Assembly (NCBI RefSeq): GCF_003217575.1
Contig: NZ_QJTC01000014.1
Coordinates: 1-64,000, forward strand
From: Xylophilus ampelinus
Lineage (GTDB): Bacteria > Pseudomonadota > Gammaproteobacteria > Burkholderiales > Burkholderiaceae_C
Length of the DNA stretch: 64,000 nt
Reading direction: 5' to 3'
Shown here in pieces: positions 31,010-40,686 of the stretch. Within the stretch, counting starts at the first letter, position 1. The number at the start of each line of letters is the position of its first letter. Under the pieces are notes generated by a model. It made no database searches. It was not told the origin of the DNA and was given only the letters and a program-made list of their open reading frames with translations. A program made the position numbers and the translations under genes.

Positions 31010-31936
31010 TCAGTCGTGCGACGGGTCGACCGCCCACGGTGCCTGCGCGAAATGCTGCGCCAGGAACGCGATCAGCGCCTGCACCCGCGCCGGCTTGGCG
31101 CGGCCGGGCGGGGTGACGATGTGCAGCGCGATCGCGGGCGGCGCCCAGTCTTCCATCGTGGCCTCGATGCGGCCGGCGCGCAGGTCGTCCCAGGCGAGGA
31201 ACTCGGGCTGCATCGCCAGGCCCAGGCCGGCGCGCAGCGCGGGCACCAGCGCCTCGGCGTTGTTGACCTGCAGGGCCGCCGGCACCACCTGCGCGAAATC
31301 GCCATGCCGCGCATGGCGGAACCGCCAGGCCTCGCCGGCGCGGGCATGGGTGTAGCGCAGCGCCCGGTGCTGCGCCAGGTCGCGCGGATGGGCCGGATGG
31401 CCGTGCTGCGCGAAGTAGGCCGGCGCGCCCACCAGCAGGATGCGCACGGTGCACAGCCGCCGGGCCAGCAGGCTGGAATCGGGCAGGTCGGAGATGCGCA
31501 GCGCCAGGTCGAAGCCCTGGGCCACCACGTCGGTCAGCGCATCGCTGAAATGCAGGTCCAGCGTCACCTCGGGGTGGCGCTCCATGAAGAGCGGCAGCGC
31601 CGGCCCCAGGTGCGACACGCCGAAAGACATCGGCGCGGCGATGCGGATCGTGCCGCGCAGGCTCTTCGACTGCTCCGTCACCTCGGCCTCGACCGCCTCG
31701 CCCTCGCTCAGGATGCGGGCGGCCCGCTCCAGCGACGCCTGGCCGCTGGCGGTGAGCGACATCTTGCGCGAGGTGCGGTGGAACAGCGTGGTGCGCAGCC
31801 GGGTCTCCAGCCGGGTGATCGCCTTCGACACCGTCGGCTGCGACACCGCCAGATCGGCCGAGGCACTGGCGAACGAGCCGGTCTCCGCCACCTTGGCGAA
31901 GATCGCCCAGGCTTCCAGGTCGGGCAGCTTGCTCAT
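31010..31936 (-). CDS. LysR-family transcriptional regulator, AaeR/DmlR-like
   Basis: Product of 308 aa. DNA-binding domain: LEAWAIFAKVAETGSFASAS and LAVSQPTVSKAITRLETRL, then TLFHRTSRKMSLT. The effector domain follows the small-type CrgA/DmlR pattern: GTIRIAAPMSFGVSHLGPAL, FDLALRISDLPDSSLLARRL and GLAMQPEFLAWDDL. Divergent from the pirin gene with 129 bp between them; in many Burkholderiales a LysR of this type adjoins and controls pirin, so the same is inferred here. It does not resemble the regulator of malonate decarboxylase enough to be called mdcR, although it lies upstream of the mdc remnants. Confidence 0.87.
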   Translation of the reverse strand: MSKLPDLEAWAIFAKVAETGSFASASADLAVSQPTVSKAITRLETRLRTTLFHRTSRKMSLTASGQASLERAARILSEGEAVEAEVTEQSKSLRGTIRIAAPMSFGVSHLGPALPLFMERHPEVTLDLHFSDALTDVVAQGFDLALRISDLPDSSLLARRLCTVRILLVGAPAYFAQHGHPAHPRDLAQHRALRYTHARAGEAWRFRHARHGDFAQVVPAALQVNNAEALVPALRAGLGLAMQPEFLAWDDLRAGRIEATMEDWAPPAIALHIVTPPGRAKPARVQALIAFLAQHFAQAPWAVDPSHD

Positions 31937-31951
31937 GGGGATGCGGCGGGA

Positions 31952-32040
31952 TCAAAAGGCGGCATGGTAATTTTGGAATCGATGGTTTTCCATCTTTTCT
32001 ATTCTCTGAACGATCGTCGGATCCTACAGTTCATCCATCG
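31952..32040. promoter_or_regulatory. LysR/pirin divergent promoter region
   Basis: AT-rich stretch between the divergent genes. It contains the imperfect palindrome TTTGGAATCGATGGTTTTCCA, quoted here as TTTGGAATC and GGTTTTCCA halves (about 31973-31993), with GGAA/TTCC arms separated by 9 bp, compatible with a LysR-type (T-N11-A) binding site. Confidence 0.35.
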
Positions 32041-32065
32041 CAACATGCACTGCAGGAGAAACACC

Positions 32066-32767
32066 ATGATCGAACGCCGTCCCTTCGCCGAACTCGGTGG
32101 TGCCGACCACGGCTGGCTCGATGCCAAGCACCACTTCTCGTTCGCCGGCTACCACGACGCCGCCCGCATGGGCTGGGGCGCGCTGCGGGTCTGGAACGAC
32201 GACACCATCGCACCGGGCACCGGCTTCCCGCCCCATGCCCATGCCGACATGGAAATCATCACCTACGTCCGGGAAGGCGCGATCATCCACCAGGACAATC
32301 TGGGCAACCAGGGCCGCACCGAGGCGGGCGACGTGCAGGTGATGAGCGCCGGCAGCGGCATCCGCCACTCCGAATACAACCACGAGTCGGTGACCACCAA
32401 GATATTCCAGATCTGGATTATCCCGGACGGACGTGGCCAAGCGCCTTCGTGGGGCGCCAAGCCCTTCCCCAAGGGCGACCGCTCGGGCCGGTTCGTGGCG
32501 TTGGCCAGCGGCCTGCCGGGCGACGACGACGCGCTGCCGATCCGGACCGACGCCCGGGTGCTGGGTGCCACGCTGAAGGCCGGCGAATCGGCCGAGTACC
32601 GGCTGGGCCGTGACCGCCGCGGCTACCTGGTGACCGCCAGCGGCGAGGTCGAGATCGACGGCGTGCCGCTGGCCGCGCGCGACGGCGCCGCGATCCGCGA
32701 CGTGGACACCTTCCGCGTCACTGCGCGGTCGGACGCCGAGCTGGTGTTCGTCGACTCGGCACCGTAA
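32066..32767 (+). CDS. Pirin family protein (quercetinase-like bicupin)
   Basis: Bicupin of 233 aa. The metal-site residues in the N-terminal cupin are present: FPPHAHADMEIITYV (two His), IHQDNLG (His) and GIRHSEYNHE (Glu). The C-terminal cupin (AEYRLGRDRRGYLV, GEVEIDGVPLAARDGAAI) lacks an obvious metal site, as in E. coli YhhW, which oxidises quercetin in vitro. Cytoplasmic; physiological substrate unknown. CAGGAG precedes the ATG at 32066. Divergent from a LysR gene, likely its regulator. Confidence 0.92.
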   Translation: MIERRPFAELGGADHGWLDAKHHFSFAGYHDAARMGWGALRVWNDDTIAPGTGFPPHAHADMEIITYVREGAIIHQDNLGNQGRTEAGDVQVMSAGSGIRHSEYNHESVTTKIFQIWIIPDGRGQAPSWGAKPFPKGDRSGRFVALASGLPGDDDALPIRTDARVLGATLKAGESAEYRLGRDRRGYLVTASGEVEIDGVPLAARDGAAIRDVDTFRVTARSDAELVFVDSAP

Positions 32768-32782
32768 GCCGGCACCCGGGGG

Positions 32783-32817
32783 GCCGCCCCGACACCTCCG
32801 GCGGCTTCGCCTTTTTT
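32783..32817 (+). terminator. Candidate intrinsic terminator after the pirin gene
   Basis: GCCGCC (32783-32788) pairs with GGCGGC (32800-32805), followed by TTCGCC and a T6 run (32812-32817), 15 nt past the stop codon. The T-run starts a few bases after the stem, so strength is moderate. Confidence 0.45.
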
Positions 32818-33201
32818 CCCGGTGCTTCCGGCCCCTCGGCTGTCGGCACTTCGGTCTTTTTGCCGCTGCACGCCTGCTGCGCGGCGCAGGCCATCGGGTT
32901 TTCCAGAATTCGGCTATCGGTATCGGTGGGGTCTAAAAAACGATTGGTCCGATATCGCAATGGTTTCTACATTGGCTGCCCAACACCCGCACGCATGGCA
33001 GCCGCACACCCATGACCATCGCACGGCGCGCCTACCGCGCCCATGCCCCTCCCGTTTCGCTTCCGGCGATGCAGCCGGGGTGACCCTGCTGCACCCCTAG
33101 CCCCCTTGCGCGCACCCGGATTCGCGTTCGGCTCTCACGGCCGACGGAGGCGCAGCTTAGCCCGGACGACCCAGAACGATTCACAACAGGAGACCGCAAC
33201 C
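32818..33201. other. Porin upstream region
   Basis: No gene is supported here. The stretch contains an AT-richer segment (about 32890-32970, with TCTAAAAAACGATTGG) likely to harbour the porin promoter, and a long leader (over 200 nt) ending in the ribosome-binding site CAGGAG. No small RNA or riboswitch was recognised. Confidence 0.4.
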
Positions 33202-34281
33202 ATGACCAAGACCAAGAAAAGCGCGCTGAAAACCCTCGCCCTCGCCACCATCGCCGCCGCCGGCACCGCAGACCTCGCGCCCGCGGCCTGGGCCCAGTCC
33301 AACGTCATCATCTACGGCCGCGTCGTCGGCGGCGTCGAATACGTCGACAAGATCCGCGACACCACCACCGGCCAGACCGGATCGCTCACCCGCGCGGCCG
33401 ACAACCAGTGGGGCACCAGCATGCTCGGCTTCAAGGGGTCGGAGGACCTCGGCGGCGGCCTGAAGGCCGACTTCCTCCTCGAGAGCGGCTTCGGCCTGAA
33501 GACCGGCACCACCAACGGCACCGCGTTCTTCAACCGCCGCTCCTATGTCGGACTCTCCAGCGCCAGCTGGGGTCGCTTTCGGCTCGGCAAGAACCTGCTG
33601 ATCAGCAACGACGTTTGGAACCTCGACCCCACCGGCCAGCAGTTCATCAGCAGCTCGACCCTCGTGCGCGGCCGCAACTGGCAAGGCGCCAGCAACGTCG
33701 TCGAGTACTCGACCCCCGACCTGGCCGGCTTCAACGCCACAGCCCAGATCGGTATCGGCGAGCAGGTCGGCAGCACCAAGCCGCTCAGCACCGCGGGTGT
33801 GTCGCTCAGCTACATCCACCAAGATTTGGAACTGCGCGGCATCTACTCGCAGCGACGCGACCAGAACGGTGTCTACAGCAACCCCTACACCTTCTCGAAG
33901 GAAGGCATTGTCGGCGGCACCTACCGGTTCGGCCCGGCCAAGGTGTTCGCCGCCTACGACACCATCACCGCGGGCGACGCACCCGTCACCGGCCCCTCCA
34001 AGGTCAAGCACGGCTGGTTGGGGGTGCGCTACGAGGTCAACGGCGCATTGCAGCTGATCGGGGCGGCCTACCGTGTCGACACCGACCGGGTGGACGGCAA
34101 GGCGACGCTGCTGATGGTGGGAGCCGACTACTACTTGTCTAAGCGGACCTTCCTGTACGCGTCGCTGGGCGGGGTGAGTAACGCGGGCAACGGCAACTTC
34201 GCGGCGGACGTATCGGTCAACGGGCCTGGGGCGGGCAGGTCGCAGCGGGCCGTCTATGCGGGGATGGGGCACAGCTTCTGA
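33202..34281 (+). CDS. Outer-membrane general porin (Omp32-like)
   Basis: Sixteen-stranded trimeric porin of the Gram-negative porin_4 family, 359 aa. The signal peptide covers res 1-31 (cleaved after AWA). The mature chain starts SNVIIYGRVVGGVEYVDKI, the typical first strand, followed by SMLGFKGSEDLGGGLKADF and FFNRRSYVGLSSASWGRFRL (loop 3 start), and ends QRAVYAGMGHSF with the C-terminal Phe needed for Bam-mediated assembly. It forms a diffusion channel, usually anion-selective in this group. CAGGAG lies 11 nt before the ATG. Monocistronic. Confidence 0.93.
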   Translation: MTKTKKSALKTLALATIAAAGTADLAPAAWAQSNVIIYGRVVGGVEYVDKIRDTTTGQTGSLTRAADNQWGTSMLGFKGSEDLGGGLKADFLLESGFGLKTGTTNGTAFFNRRSYVGLSSASWGRFRLGKNLLISNDVWNLDPTGQQFISSSTLVRGRNWQGASNVVEYSTPDLAGFNATAQIGIGEQVGSTKPLSTAGVSLSYIHQDLELRGIYSQRRDQNGVYSNPYTFSKEGIVGGTYRFGPAKVFAAYDTITAGDAPVTGPSKVKHGWLGVRYEVNGALQLIGAAYRVDTDRVDGKATLLMVGADYYLSKRTFLYASLGGVSNAGNGNFAADVSVNGPGAGRSQRAVYAGMGHSF

Positions 34282-34508
34282 GCCGAGGGGCTTTCGGCAT
34301 CGTGCCGAGCCCGGCACGCCATGGGACCGCGCGTGGCCACAACCCGCTCACATTTCTATAAAGATTCGGGGCCCGGCCCGTCGTGCAATGCTCCGGTTCC
34401 CTCGGCTCTCATTGCCGCGCCCGCACTCATGCGCAAACGGGTCGGCCGACGGGTTCGCCCAGCGACAGGGTGCGACAGGCGCAAGCGATCCGTCGGTCGC
34501 ACCGCGTT

Positions 34509-36122
34509 TCACCGCAGCACGAGCTGCGCCGGCACCGCCGCGCGGCCCACTACGCTGCCCGGCACGTGGAACACTGCCACCGACTCCACCAGCCGCTGGG
34601 CCTGCAGCCGGAGGCTTTCCGCGGCCGCGGCGCCTTCCTCGACCAGGGCGGCGTTCTGCTGGGTGGTCTGGTCCATCTGGGTGACGGCCTCTCCCACCTG
34701 GGAGACGCCGGTACTCTGCTCGGCGCTGGCGGCGCTGATCTCGGTGACGATGTCACTGACCCGGCGGATTTCGGTGACGATCTCGGCCATGGTGGTGCCG
34801 GCCCGGTCGACCAGGACCGCACCGCGGTCGACCTGCTCGACGCTGCTGGTGATCAGCTGCTTGATCTCCTTGGCAGCGGTGGCGCTGCGCTGGGCCAGGT
34901 TGCGCACTTCGGCGGCGACGACCGCGAAGCCGCGACCCTGGTCGCCGGCGCGGGCCGCTTCCACCGCGGCGTTCAGCGCCAGGATGTTGGTCTGGAACGC
35001 GATGCCGTCGATCGTGCCGATGATGTCGGCGATCTTGTGCGAGCTGGCGCTGATGTCGCGCATCGTATGCACCACCTGCTGCACGACCTCGCCGCCCTTG
35101 CCGGCGACGCCGCTGGCGCCCTGGGCCAGGGTACTGGCCTGGCGGGCGTTGTCGGCGTTGTTGCGCACGGTGGTGCCCAGCTCGTCCATGGTGGCGGCGG
35201 TCTCCTGTAGGGCGCTGGCCTGCAGCTCGGTGCGGCGGCTCAGGTCGGCGTTGCCGCTGGCGATCTGCTGGGAGCCGGTGGCGATCGAGTCGGAAGCGTT
35301 GCGCACCTCGTGCACGATGTCCGCCAAGTTGGTCTGCATCCGCGCGAGCGAGGCCAGTACGCTGGTCACGGGCAGCTGGTCCGAGGTATCGACCGGACTC
35401 AGGTCGCCGGAGGCCACGCGTTCGGCCACCAGGCGCAGGTCGGCCGGCTCGGCGCCCAGCGCGCCCATCAGCCGCCGGGTGATCAGTACACCCGCGGCCA
35501 CGGCGGCGGCCATCGCCAGCAGGCAGGCGGCGATCAGCGCCACGCGCTCGCCGCCCAGCCGCATCGTCGCCTGGTCGGTCAGGCGCTGGGCGGTGCGGGC
35601 GGTGAGTTCGGCATACGACGCGGCGGCGTTCGACATCTTGTCGAGCAGTGGCCGGCATTCGGCGTGGAGCTTGGTGACGGCCTGTTCGCGCTCGCCGCGG
35701 ATGCCCAGGTCGATGATCGCCAACGCCACCGGGCCATAGTCTTTCTCGATGCGGTCCATGTCGGCGACCAGGCTGCGCGCCTGGTCGGAAGTGTCGGTGG
35801 CCGAGGCGATCATCCGCTTGAGTTCTGCCAGGTGCGCCTGTACCTTCTCGTGCGCCACCATGGCGCGGGTCTTCTCGGCCTGCGCATCGGTGGGGCTGAT
35901 CGCCAGCACGATGTTGCGCGCGGCGATCGCCCGTTCGTTGATCGCGTTGCGCAGGTCGGCCGCCTTGCTGGCGCGGGCATCGATGCCATGCACGTAGTTG
36001 TCGAAGCCGCGGTTCGCGTCACCCAGCGCGTAAATGCCGAAGCCCGCCACGAAAAGGATCAGCGCCGTGAGCGTTGCGAACCCCAGGATCAATTGCTGCC
36101 GAAGCGTGAGCTGATAGCGCAT
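34509..36122 (-). CDS. Methyl-accepting chemotaxis protein (four-helix-bundle sensor)
   Basis: Inner-membrane chemoreceptor of 537 aa. TM1 is res 11-31; a periplasmic helical sensor (about 32-190) of the 4HB_MCP type contains [20 protein letters not shown]2 is about 194-214; then a HAMP domain and the cytoplasmic signalling coiled coil, whose invariant hairpin tip reads [20 protein letters not shown] and [19 protein letters not shown]. Methylation helices with repeated Glu/Gln/Ala flank it. There is no C-terminal CheR-tethering pentapeptide (ends AQLVLR). It signals to CheA/CheW encoded elsewhere. Ligand not predictable. Confidence 0.93.
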   Translation of the reverse strand: MRYQLTLRQQLILGFATLTALILFVAGFGIYALGDANRGFDNYVHGIDARASKAADLRNAINERAIAARNIVLAISPTDAQAEKTRAMVAHEKVQAHLAELKRMIASATDTSDQARSLVADMDRIEKDYGPVALAIIDLGIRGEREQAVTKLHAECRPLLDKMSNAAASYAELTARTAQRLTDQATMRLGGERVALIAACLLAMAAAVAAGVLITRRLMGALGAEPADLRLVAERVASGDLSPVDTSDQLPVTSVLASLARMQTNLADIVHEVRNASDSIATGSQQIASGNADLSRRTELQASALQETAATMDELGTTVRNNADNARQASTLAQGASGVAGKGGEVVQQVVHTMRDISASSHKIADIIGTIDGIAFQTNILALNAAVEAARAGDQGRGFAVVAAEVRNLAQRSATAAKEIKQLITSSVEQVDRGAVLVDRAGTTMAEIVTEIRRVSDIVTEISAASAEQSTGVSQVGEAVTQMDQTTQQNAALVEEGAAAAESLRLQAQRLVESVAVFHVPGSVVGRAAVPAQLVLR

Positions 36123-36330
36123 GTTGCACCTTTTTACAGGAGTGGCCCTGTATTCTGTGCCTAGGCAGGCGTCAGCGGGGGGCTGTCACGGATTTTTATC
36201 GGGTCGCTTACCTTGTGGCGGATTGGCGTCATCGGTCCGGCGCGACGGACATCCGCCCCCACGATCGCGACATTCTCCGGGGGCACAATAGGCCGCCTGT
36301 CGCGGCCCCGGCATCGCGCGTGGGCCGCAT

Positions 36331-36368
36331 GCTTCTATTTTTATATCGTATGGTCGGCGTGTAGTGCG
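36331..36368 (-). repeat. Degenerate copy F of the dispersed intergenic element
   Basis: TTCTATTTTTATATCGTATG and GTCGGCGTGTAGTGC resemble the core and GC arm of copy E (63853-63900), which has TATGGTCGGCG at the same spacing, but the GCTA/TAGC ends of the core are eroded. The surrounding 299-bp gap (36123-36421) has no gene. Confidence 0.45.
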
Positions 36369-36421
36369 CATCCTGGCTGCTTTCGCTACAAGCCCCCGTC
36401 TCCGCATCCCGAGAAGCCACC

Positions 36422-36844
36422 ATGTCCATCTGGAAAAGCCCCCTATCGGTAGAGATTCTCGATGCCCTGAACGCTGGCACCGTCAGCGAGACACTGGGCG
36501 TCGAATTCCTGGAGGTGGGTCCCGACTTCCTGCGCGCCCGGGTTCCGGTGGACCGTCGCACCCGCCAGCCCTACGGCATCCTGCACGGCGGCGTCTCGGT
36601 GGTGCTGGCCGAGACGCTCGGCTCCTGCGGCGCGACCTACAGCTGCACTCCCGGCCACCGCGCGGTCGGCCTCGACATCAACGCCAACCATCTGCGCGCC
36701 ACCGCCGAGGGCCATGTGACCGGCACCTCGCGGCCGGTACACCTGGGCCGCACGACGCAGGTCTGGCAGATCGACCTGCACAACGATGCGGGCGAGCTGA
36801 CCTGCGTGTCGCGGATCACGGTGGCGATCCTGGCGCCGCGCTGA
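36422..36844 (+). CDS. Hotdog-fold thioesterase (PaaI/YdiI family)
   Basis: Hydrolyses acyl-CoA thioesters. The 140-aa product is a single hotdog domain: SETLGVEFLEVGPDFLRARV, the active-site helix YGILHGGVSVVLAETLGS with the catalytic Glu near res 63, and GLDINANHLRATAEGHVTGT, as in the EntH/MenI (YdiI) branch. It is likely a homotetramer in the cytoplasm. Substrate not predictable: aromatic acyl-CoA such as DHNA-CoA or phenylacetyl-type intermediates are possible. It stands alone between a chemoreceptor and a small acidic ORF. Confidence 0.9.
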   Translation: MSIWKSPLSVEILDALNAGTVSETLGVEFLEVGPDFLRARVPVDRRTRQPYGILHGGVSVVLAETLGSCGATYSCTPGHRAVGLDINANHLRATAEGHVTGTSRPVHLGRTTQVWQIDLHNDAGELTCVSRITVAILAPR

Positions 36845-36910
36845 GGATCGGCGGCCGCAGGCCGATCCCGTATCGCCTGGCGGGTTCGGTGCCCGCCGCG
36901 GGCTCGGGCC

Positions 36911-37081
36911 TCAATCGTGGTCTTCGGGGCTCGGCGAGTTCTGGCCCTCTTCGGAGCGCACGGTGCCTTCTTCGACATGCAGTTCCGCGACACGGACCTG
37001 CGCCTCGGTGCGGGCCTGCTCCAGCATCTGCGCGGTTTCTTCCTCGGAAGTGGTGGGGGTGGTGTCGGGGGAATCGGTCAT
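36911..37081 (-). CDS. Small acidic hypothetical protein
   Basis: Fifty-six residues, strongly acidic and hydrophilic: MTDSPDTTPTTSEEE, AQMLEQARTEAQVRVAELHV and EEGQNSPSPEDHD. AGGAG lies 7 nt before the ATG at 37081, which supports expression. A central amphipathic helix (about res 16-38) is likely. The frame is open further upstream, but that region looks non-coding. No relative is recognised. Convergent with the thioesterase gene. Confidence 0.5.
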   Translation of the reverse strand: MTDSPDTTPTTSEEETAQMLEQARTEAQVRVAELHVEEGTVRSEEGQNSPSPEDHD

Positions 37082-37561
37082 GTGAAAGCTCCTGTTGGTT
37101 CGCAACAGCATAGGCGGCGCGGGAGCGCGGTCCTGTAGGAGCCCGCCGCAGCGGCGCGAGGCAATCCTGTCTAGACGAAGGTCGGCACCGCCGAGGACTT
37201 CGGGTGTCCCGAAGTCGACGCCCGGCGGAGGCAAAGCCGGGGCGGTGTAGGCTGCGGGCGAACCATAGTGGCTGTGGTAGCCGGGCACGCATCCTTCGGC
37301 TTCGCTCACATTCGAATTCTCAATTTTTAAGGTTGACATTCGCTCATGTTAAAAATCACGTTACTGCCATCACGACTGAATAGGCGCCCGAAAACTGGTG
37401 CGGGTAGCGGCGGCCGTCGTCGGGCGACATACGCATGCGGCGCAGGGCTTCAGATCATTGGCACATATCGAACCAAAAAATTATTTGTTTGAAGAATAAA
37501 TACCGGCTCGAATAATCGTTTCCCGCATATTTTCCGCCGGACGACCCCCCTTCTTCCTTGC
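37082..37561. other. Intergenic region with hairpin and REP-like box
   Basis: No gene is supported. It holds a perfect hairpin, GACTTCGGG-TGT-CCCGAAGTC (37196-37216), and a REP-like box CCTGTAGGAGCCCGCCGC (37131-37148) that resembles, in inverted orientation, the TGTAGGAG box near 47200. The AT-rich last 120 bp (about 37440-37560) upstream of the CysB-type gene probably holds its promoter. Confidence 0.45.
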
Positions 37562-38506
37562 ATGAATTTCCAGCAACTGCGCTCCGTGCGCGAGACCGTG
37601 CGATGCGGCTTCAACCTCACCGATGTGGCGCAGGCGCTGCACACGTCGCAGCCCGGCGTAAGTCGACAGATCAGGGAGCTGGAGGACGAGCTGGGCATCG
37701 TGCTGTTCGTGCGGGCCGGCAAGCGCCTGACCGGCCTGACCGAACCCGGCGCCCATGTACTGCCGATCATCGAGCGCATCCTGCAGGACAGCCGCAACCT
37801 GCGCACCGCCAGCCAGGAGTTCGTCGCGCAGCAGCAGGGCCAGCTCTCGATCGCCGCCACCCATTCGCAGGCCCGCTACGCGCTGCCGACGGCGGTGCAC
37901 GAGTTCCGCACCCGGTTTCCCGAAGTGCGGCTGAACCTGCACCAGGGCTCGCCCCGCCAAGTGGCCGAGATGCTGCTCTCGGGCGAGGCCGACGTGGGCA
38001 TCGCCACCGAGGCGCTCGACAGCTACGACCTGCTGCTGGCGATGCCCTGCTACCGCTGGACCCATTCGGTCGTCGTGCCGCGCGGTCATCCGCTGGAAGA
38101 CGGCCCGCTCACCCTGGCCCGGCTGGCCGGGTTTCCGCTGATCACCTACGACAACGGTTTCACCGGCCGCACCCACATCGACGGTGCCTTCGCCCAGCAG
38201 GGCCTGGTGCCCGACATCGTGCTGTCGGCGATGGACGCCGACGTGATCAAGACCTATGTGGCGCTGGGCATGGGCGTCGGCATCGTCGCCTCGATCGCCT
38301 ACGAGGACGAGCGCGACATGGGCTTGAGTGCCCGCGACGCCGGCCTGCTCTTCGGCATCAACCTCACCAAGCTGGCGGTGCGGCGCGGGGCGTACCTGCG
38401 CGGATACGTCTATTCCTTCATCGAATCCTTCGCGCCGACGCTGGCCCGCAGCGTTGTGGAGCGGGCGCTGCAGGACGATATGCCGGGGTCGCAGTACGAG
38501 ATTTAG
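37562..38506 (+). CDS. CysB-family LysR transcriptional regulator
   Basis: Product of 314 aa, matching CysB/Cbl: MNFQQLRSVRETVRCGFNLT, LHTSQPGVSRQIRELEDELG and FVRAGKRLTGLTEPG. The sulfate/acetylserine pocket motif occurs as AATHSQARYALP (the CysB TTHTQARY segment, with a Ser at the second Thr position). C-terminal features include AMDADVIKTYVALGMGVGI. CysB-type proteins activate sulfur-assimilation genes under N-acetylserine; no cys or ssu genes flank it here, so it acts in trans. The gene begins one base after ATTTCC-type AT-rich DNA; no clear Shine-Dalgarno sequence. Confidence 0.9.
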   Translation: MNFQQLRSVRETVRCGFNLTDVAQALHTSQPGVSRQIRELEDELGIVLFVRAGKRLTGLTEPGAHVLPIIERILQDSRNLRTASQEFVAQQQGQLSIAATHSQARYALPTAVHEFRTRFPEVRLNLHQGSPRQVAEMLLSGEADVGIATEALDSYDLLLAMPCYRWTHSVVVPRGHPLEDGPLTLARLAGFPLITYDNGFTGRTHIDGAFAQQGLVPDIVLSAMDADVIKTYVALGMGVGIVASIAYEDERDMGLSARDAGLLFGINLTKLAVRRGAYLRGYVYSFIESFAPTLARSVVERALQDDMPGSQYEI

Positions 38507-38527
38507 GGTCGGCGGGTAGTCGTCCGG

Positions 38528-40318
38528 TCAGAAGGATTCCCAGTCGTCCGCGCCGCCGGCGCTCGCTGCTGCTACCGGGCGCTCGGCCGGGGCCGCGGCT
38601 TTTTGGCCCGCCGGTGCCAAGGCAGGCGCCGGTGCGCTCTTGAAGGCGCGGGGCACACGGGCCGGAGCGGTGGTCCGGGGCAGTTTTGCCGGTGTCCGCG
38701 CGGGCAGCGGACGCACTGTCGGCGTTGCCGCGACGGCCGCGCGCTGCGGTGCCAGGGCGGCGGAACCATTTTCGGAGGCGAGCGTGAAGACCGCCACTGC
38801 CTGTACCAGTTGCTCGGCCTGGATCTTCAGGCTGGAGGCGGCCGCGGCGCTTTCCTCGACCAGCGCGGCGTTCTGCTGGGTGGCGCGGTCCATTTCGTTG
38901 ATCGCGTTGCCGACCTGGCCCACGCCCGTACTCTGCTCGGCGCTGGCCGAGCTGATCTCGCCGACGATGTCGCTCACCCGCTGGATGGCGCCGACGATTT
39001 CCTTCATCGTCCGGCCGGCTTCGTCCACCAGGGCAGTGCCGCGCTCGACCTGCTCCACGCTGCCGGTGATCAGGGTCTTGATCTCCTTGGCGGCGCCTGC
39101 GCTGCGCTGGGCCAGGCTGCGCACTTCGCTGGCGACGACCGCGAAGCCGCGGCCCTGCTCGCCGGCGCGCGCCGCCTCCACCGCGGCGTTCAACGCCAGG
39201 ATGTTGGTCTGGAACGCGATGCCGTCGATCACGCTGATGATGTCCGAGATCTTGCGCGAACTGTCGTTGATGCCCTTCATGGTGCCGATGACCTGGTCGA
39301 CCACGTCGCCGCCCTTGGCTGCGACGGTGGAGGCGCCGAGTGCCAGCTGATTGGCCTGGCGTGCGTTGTCGGCGTTGTTGGTGACGGTCGAGCCCAGCTC
39401 GTCCATCGTGGCCGAGGTTTGCTGCAGCGCGCTGGCCTGCTCTTCGGTGCGCTGGCTCAGGTCGTGGTTGCCCTGGGAGATCTGGCTGCTGGCGGTGGCC
39501 ACGCTTTCGGAGTTGCTGCGCACGGTGGAGACGATGCCCGCCAGCGAAGCCTGCATTTCGCGCAACCGTGCCATCAGGCTGGCGCTGTCTCCGGCCCGCA
39601 CGGCGATGGCGCTGGAGAGATCGCCCCGCGCCATCGCGTCGACGGCCTCGGCCGCCCTGCCCGGCTCGCCGCCCAACTGGCGCAGCAGGCTGCGCATCAG
39701 CAGCAGTCCCAGCGCGAGCGAGCCGAGTGCGACAATGACCGTCGCGACCAGGGACACGACCCGGGTGGTGGCCGCGCCGCTGTCCTGGCTGTCGACCTTG
39801 GTCTGGGCGGCGGCGTCCTGTGCGCGTTGGAGGTCGGCCAGGGTGCCGAACGTCTTGTCGGCGTTGTCCTTGACCTGGGTGCGGTTGATCTCCCCGCCGC
39901 GCGGGATGTCGCCGGCCTCGACCGCCTTGACCTGGTTTTCCATGCCGCTGCGCATGCGGCCGTAGGCCTCGGCCAGTGTGGCGATCTGGGGCGCCATGCC
40001 CGGATCGGCCGCGGCCTTCAATTCGACCAGCAGTTTATCGACGGCGGTGAAGCGCTCGGTGTTCTGCGCTTTCCAGGTGGCGATGGAGGCCGGGTCGCCG
40101 ATGGCGATCATCCGCAGGATGTTGATGTCTACACGGGTGAGCAGGCCGTCGATCTGGCCGATGATCGACGCGGCACGGTAGTCCTTCTCGTAGAGGCTGT
40201 GCATGTCGGCCTTGGCCGCCGACTGGCGGTCGAGAAGGAAACCGGTGAGGGCCATGAACGCGACGATCACCACGGAGATGAGCGACACGATTTTTTGTTT
40301 GACGGTCCAGTGGTGCAT
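38528..40318 (-). CDS. Methyl-accepting chemotaxis protein with C-terminal CheR-tether-like motif
   Basis: Chemoreceptor of 596 aa: TM1 about res 9-28, a 4HB periplasmic sensor (to about 190), TM2 around 196-216, HAMP ([20 protein letters not shown]), methylation helices and the signalling tip [20 protein letters not shown] plus [19 protein letters not shown]. Beyond the coiled coil lies a Pro/Ala-rich linker of about 70 residues that ends DDWESF, resembling the NWETF pentapeptide by which Tar and Tsr tether CheR and CheB. ATG at 40318 (MHHWTVKQK) is preferred; the frame is open to 40411. Paralogue of the receptor at 34509-36122, which lacks the tail. Confidence 0.92.
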   Translation of the reverse strand: MHHWTVKQKIVSLISVVIVAFMALTGFLLDRQSAAKADMHSLYEKDYRAASIIGQIDGLLTRVDINILRMIAIGDPASIATWKAQNTERFTAVDKLLVELKAAADPGMAPQIATLAEAYGRMRSGMENQVKAVEAGDIPRGGEINRTQVKDNADKTFGTLADLQRAQDAAAQTKVDSQDSGAATTRVVSLVATVIVALGSLALGLLLMRSLLRQLGGEPGRAAEAVDAMARGDLSSAIAVRAGDSASLMARLREMQASLAGIVSTVRSNSESVATASSQISQGNHDLSQRTEEQASALQQTSATMDELGSTVTNNADNARQANQLALGASTVAAKGGDVVDQVIGTMKGINDSSRKISDIISVIDGIAFQTNILALNAAVEAARAGEQGRGFAVVASEVRSLAQRSAGAAKEIKTLITGSVEQVERGTALVDEAGRTMKEIVGAIQRVSDIVGEISSASAEQSTGVGQVGNAINEMDRATQQNAALVEESAAAASSLKIQAEQLVQAVAVFTLASENGSAALAPQRAAVAATPTVRPLPARTPAKLPRTTAPARVPRAFKSAPAPALAPAGQKAAAPAERPVAAASAGGADDWESF

Positions 40319-40686
40319 GGCTACTTTCGAAGTAAAAAAGGTGGAGCGGCCGAGCAGTCGGGTAGAGGCATGCGAATCTGTCTTTGGTATATCGGCCATC
40401 CTTTGTTGCACTTTATTGCGTTTTTGTAAAGCGGATGTTCTCGGCCTACGTGGTGGCGCCGGTGCCGCCCGTGAGCATCGTGACCACGCCGTCGCCTATG
40501 ATGTGCGGCCGATGCAACGATCGACGGCAGGCCGAACCACGGCGCGCAGCGATGCCCACTCAGGAAAAAACACGGTTCAGCCGCGGGGGCTCCCCGTCGG
40601 TGTTGTGAGCGGTTGTGAATTGCGGGCAGTGTGGGGGCGAGCAGCGGTAAGGTCGCCTGCCGCAACGGATTCGAATAGACACCAAC
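40319..40686. other. Intergenic region between chemoreceptor and AsmA-like gene
   Basis: No complete gene is seen. On the minus strand, 40449-40508 reads [20 protein letters not shown] followed by a stop, which looks like the C-terminal tail of some lost protein, but the family is not recognised. AT-rich DNA just upstream of the receptor start (40319-40440) likely contains its promoter. Confidence 0.35.

Noticed and set aside
31010-31936. LysR gene as mdcR, regulator of malonate decarboxylase
   Set aside because: It lies upstream of the mdc remnants but is of the AaeR/DmlR type and divergent from pirin, a better-supported partner.
40449-40508. Minus-strand peptide [20 protein letters not shown] before a stop
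   Set aside because: It looks like a protein tail, but the family is not recognisable and it is only 20 codons; mentioned in the intergenic note, not called as a pseudogene.
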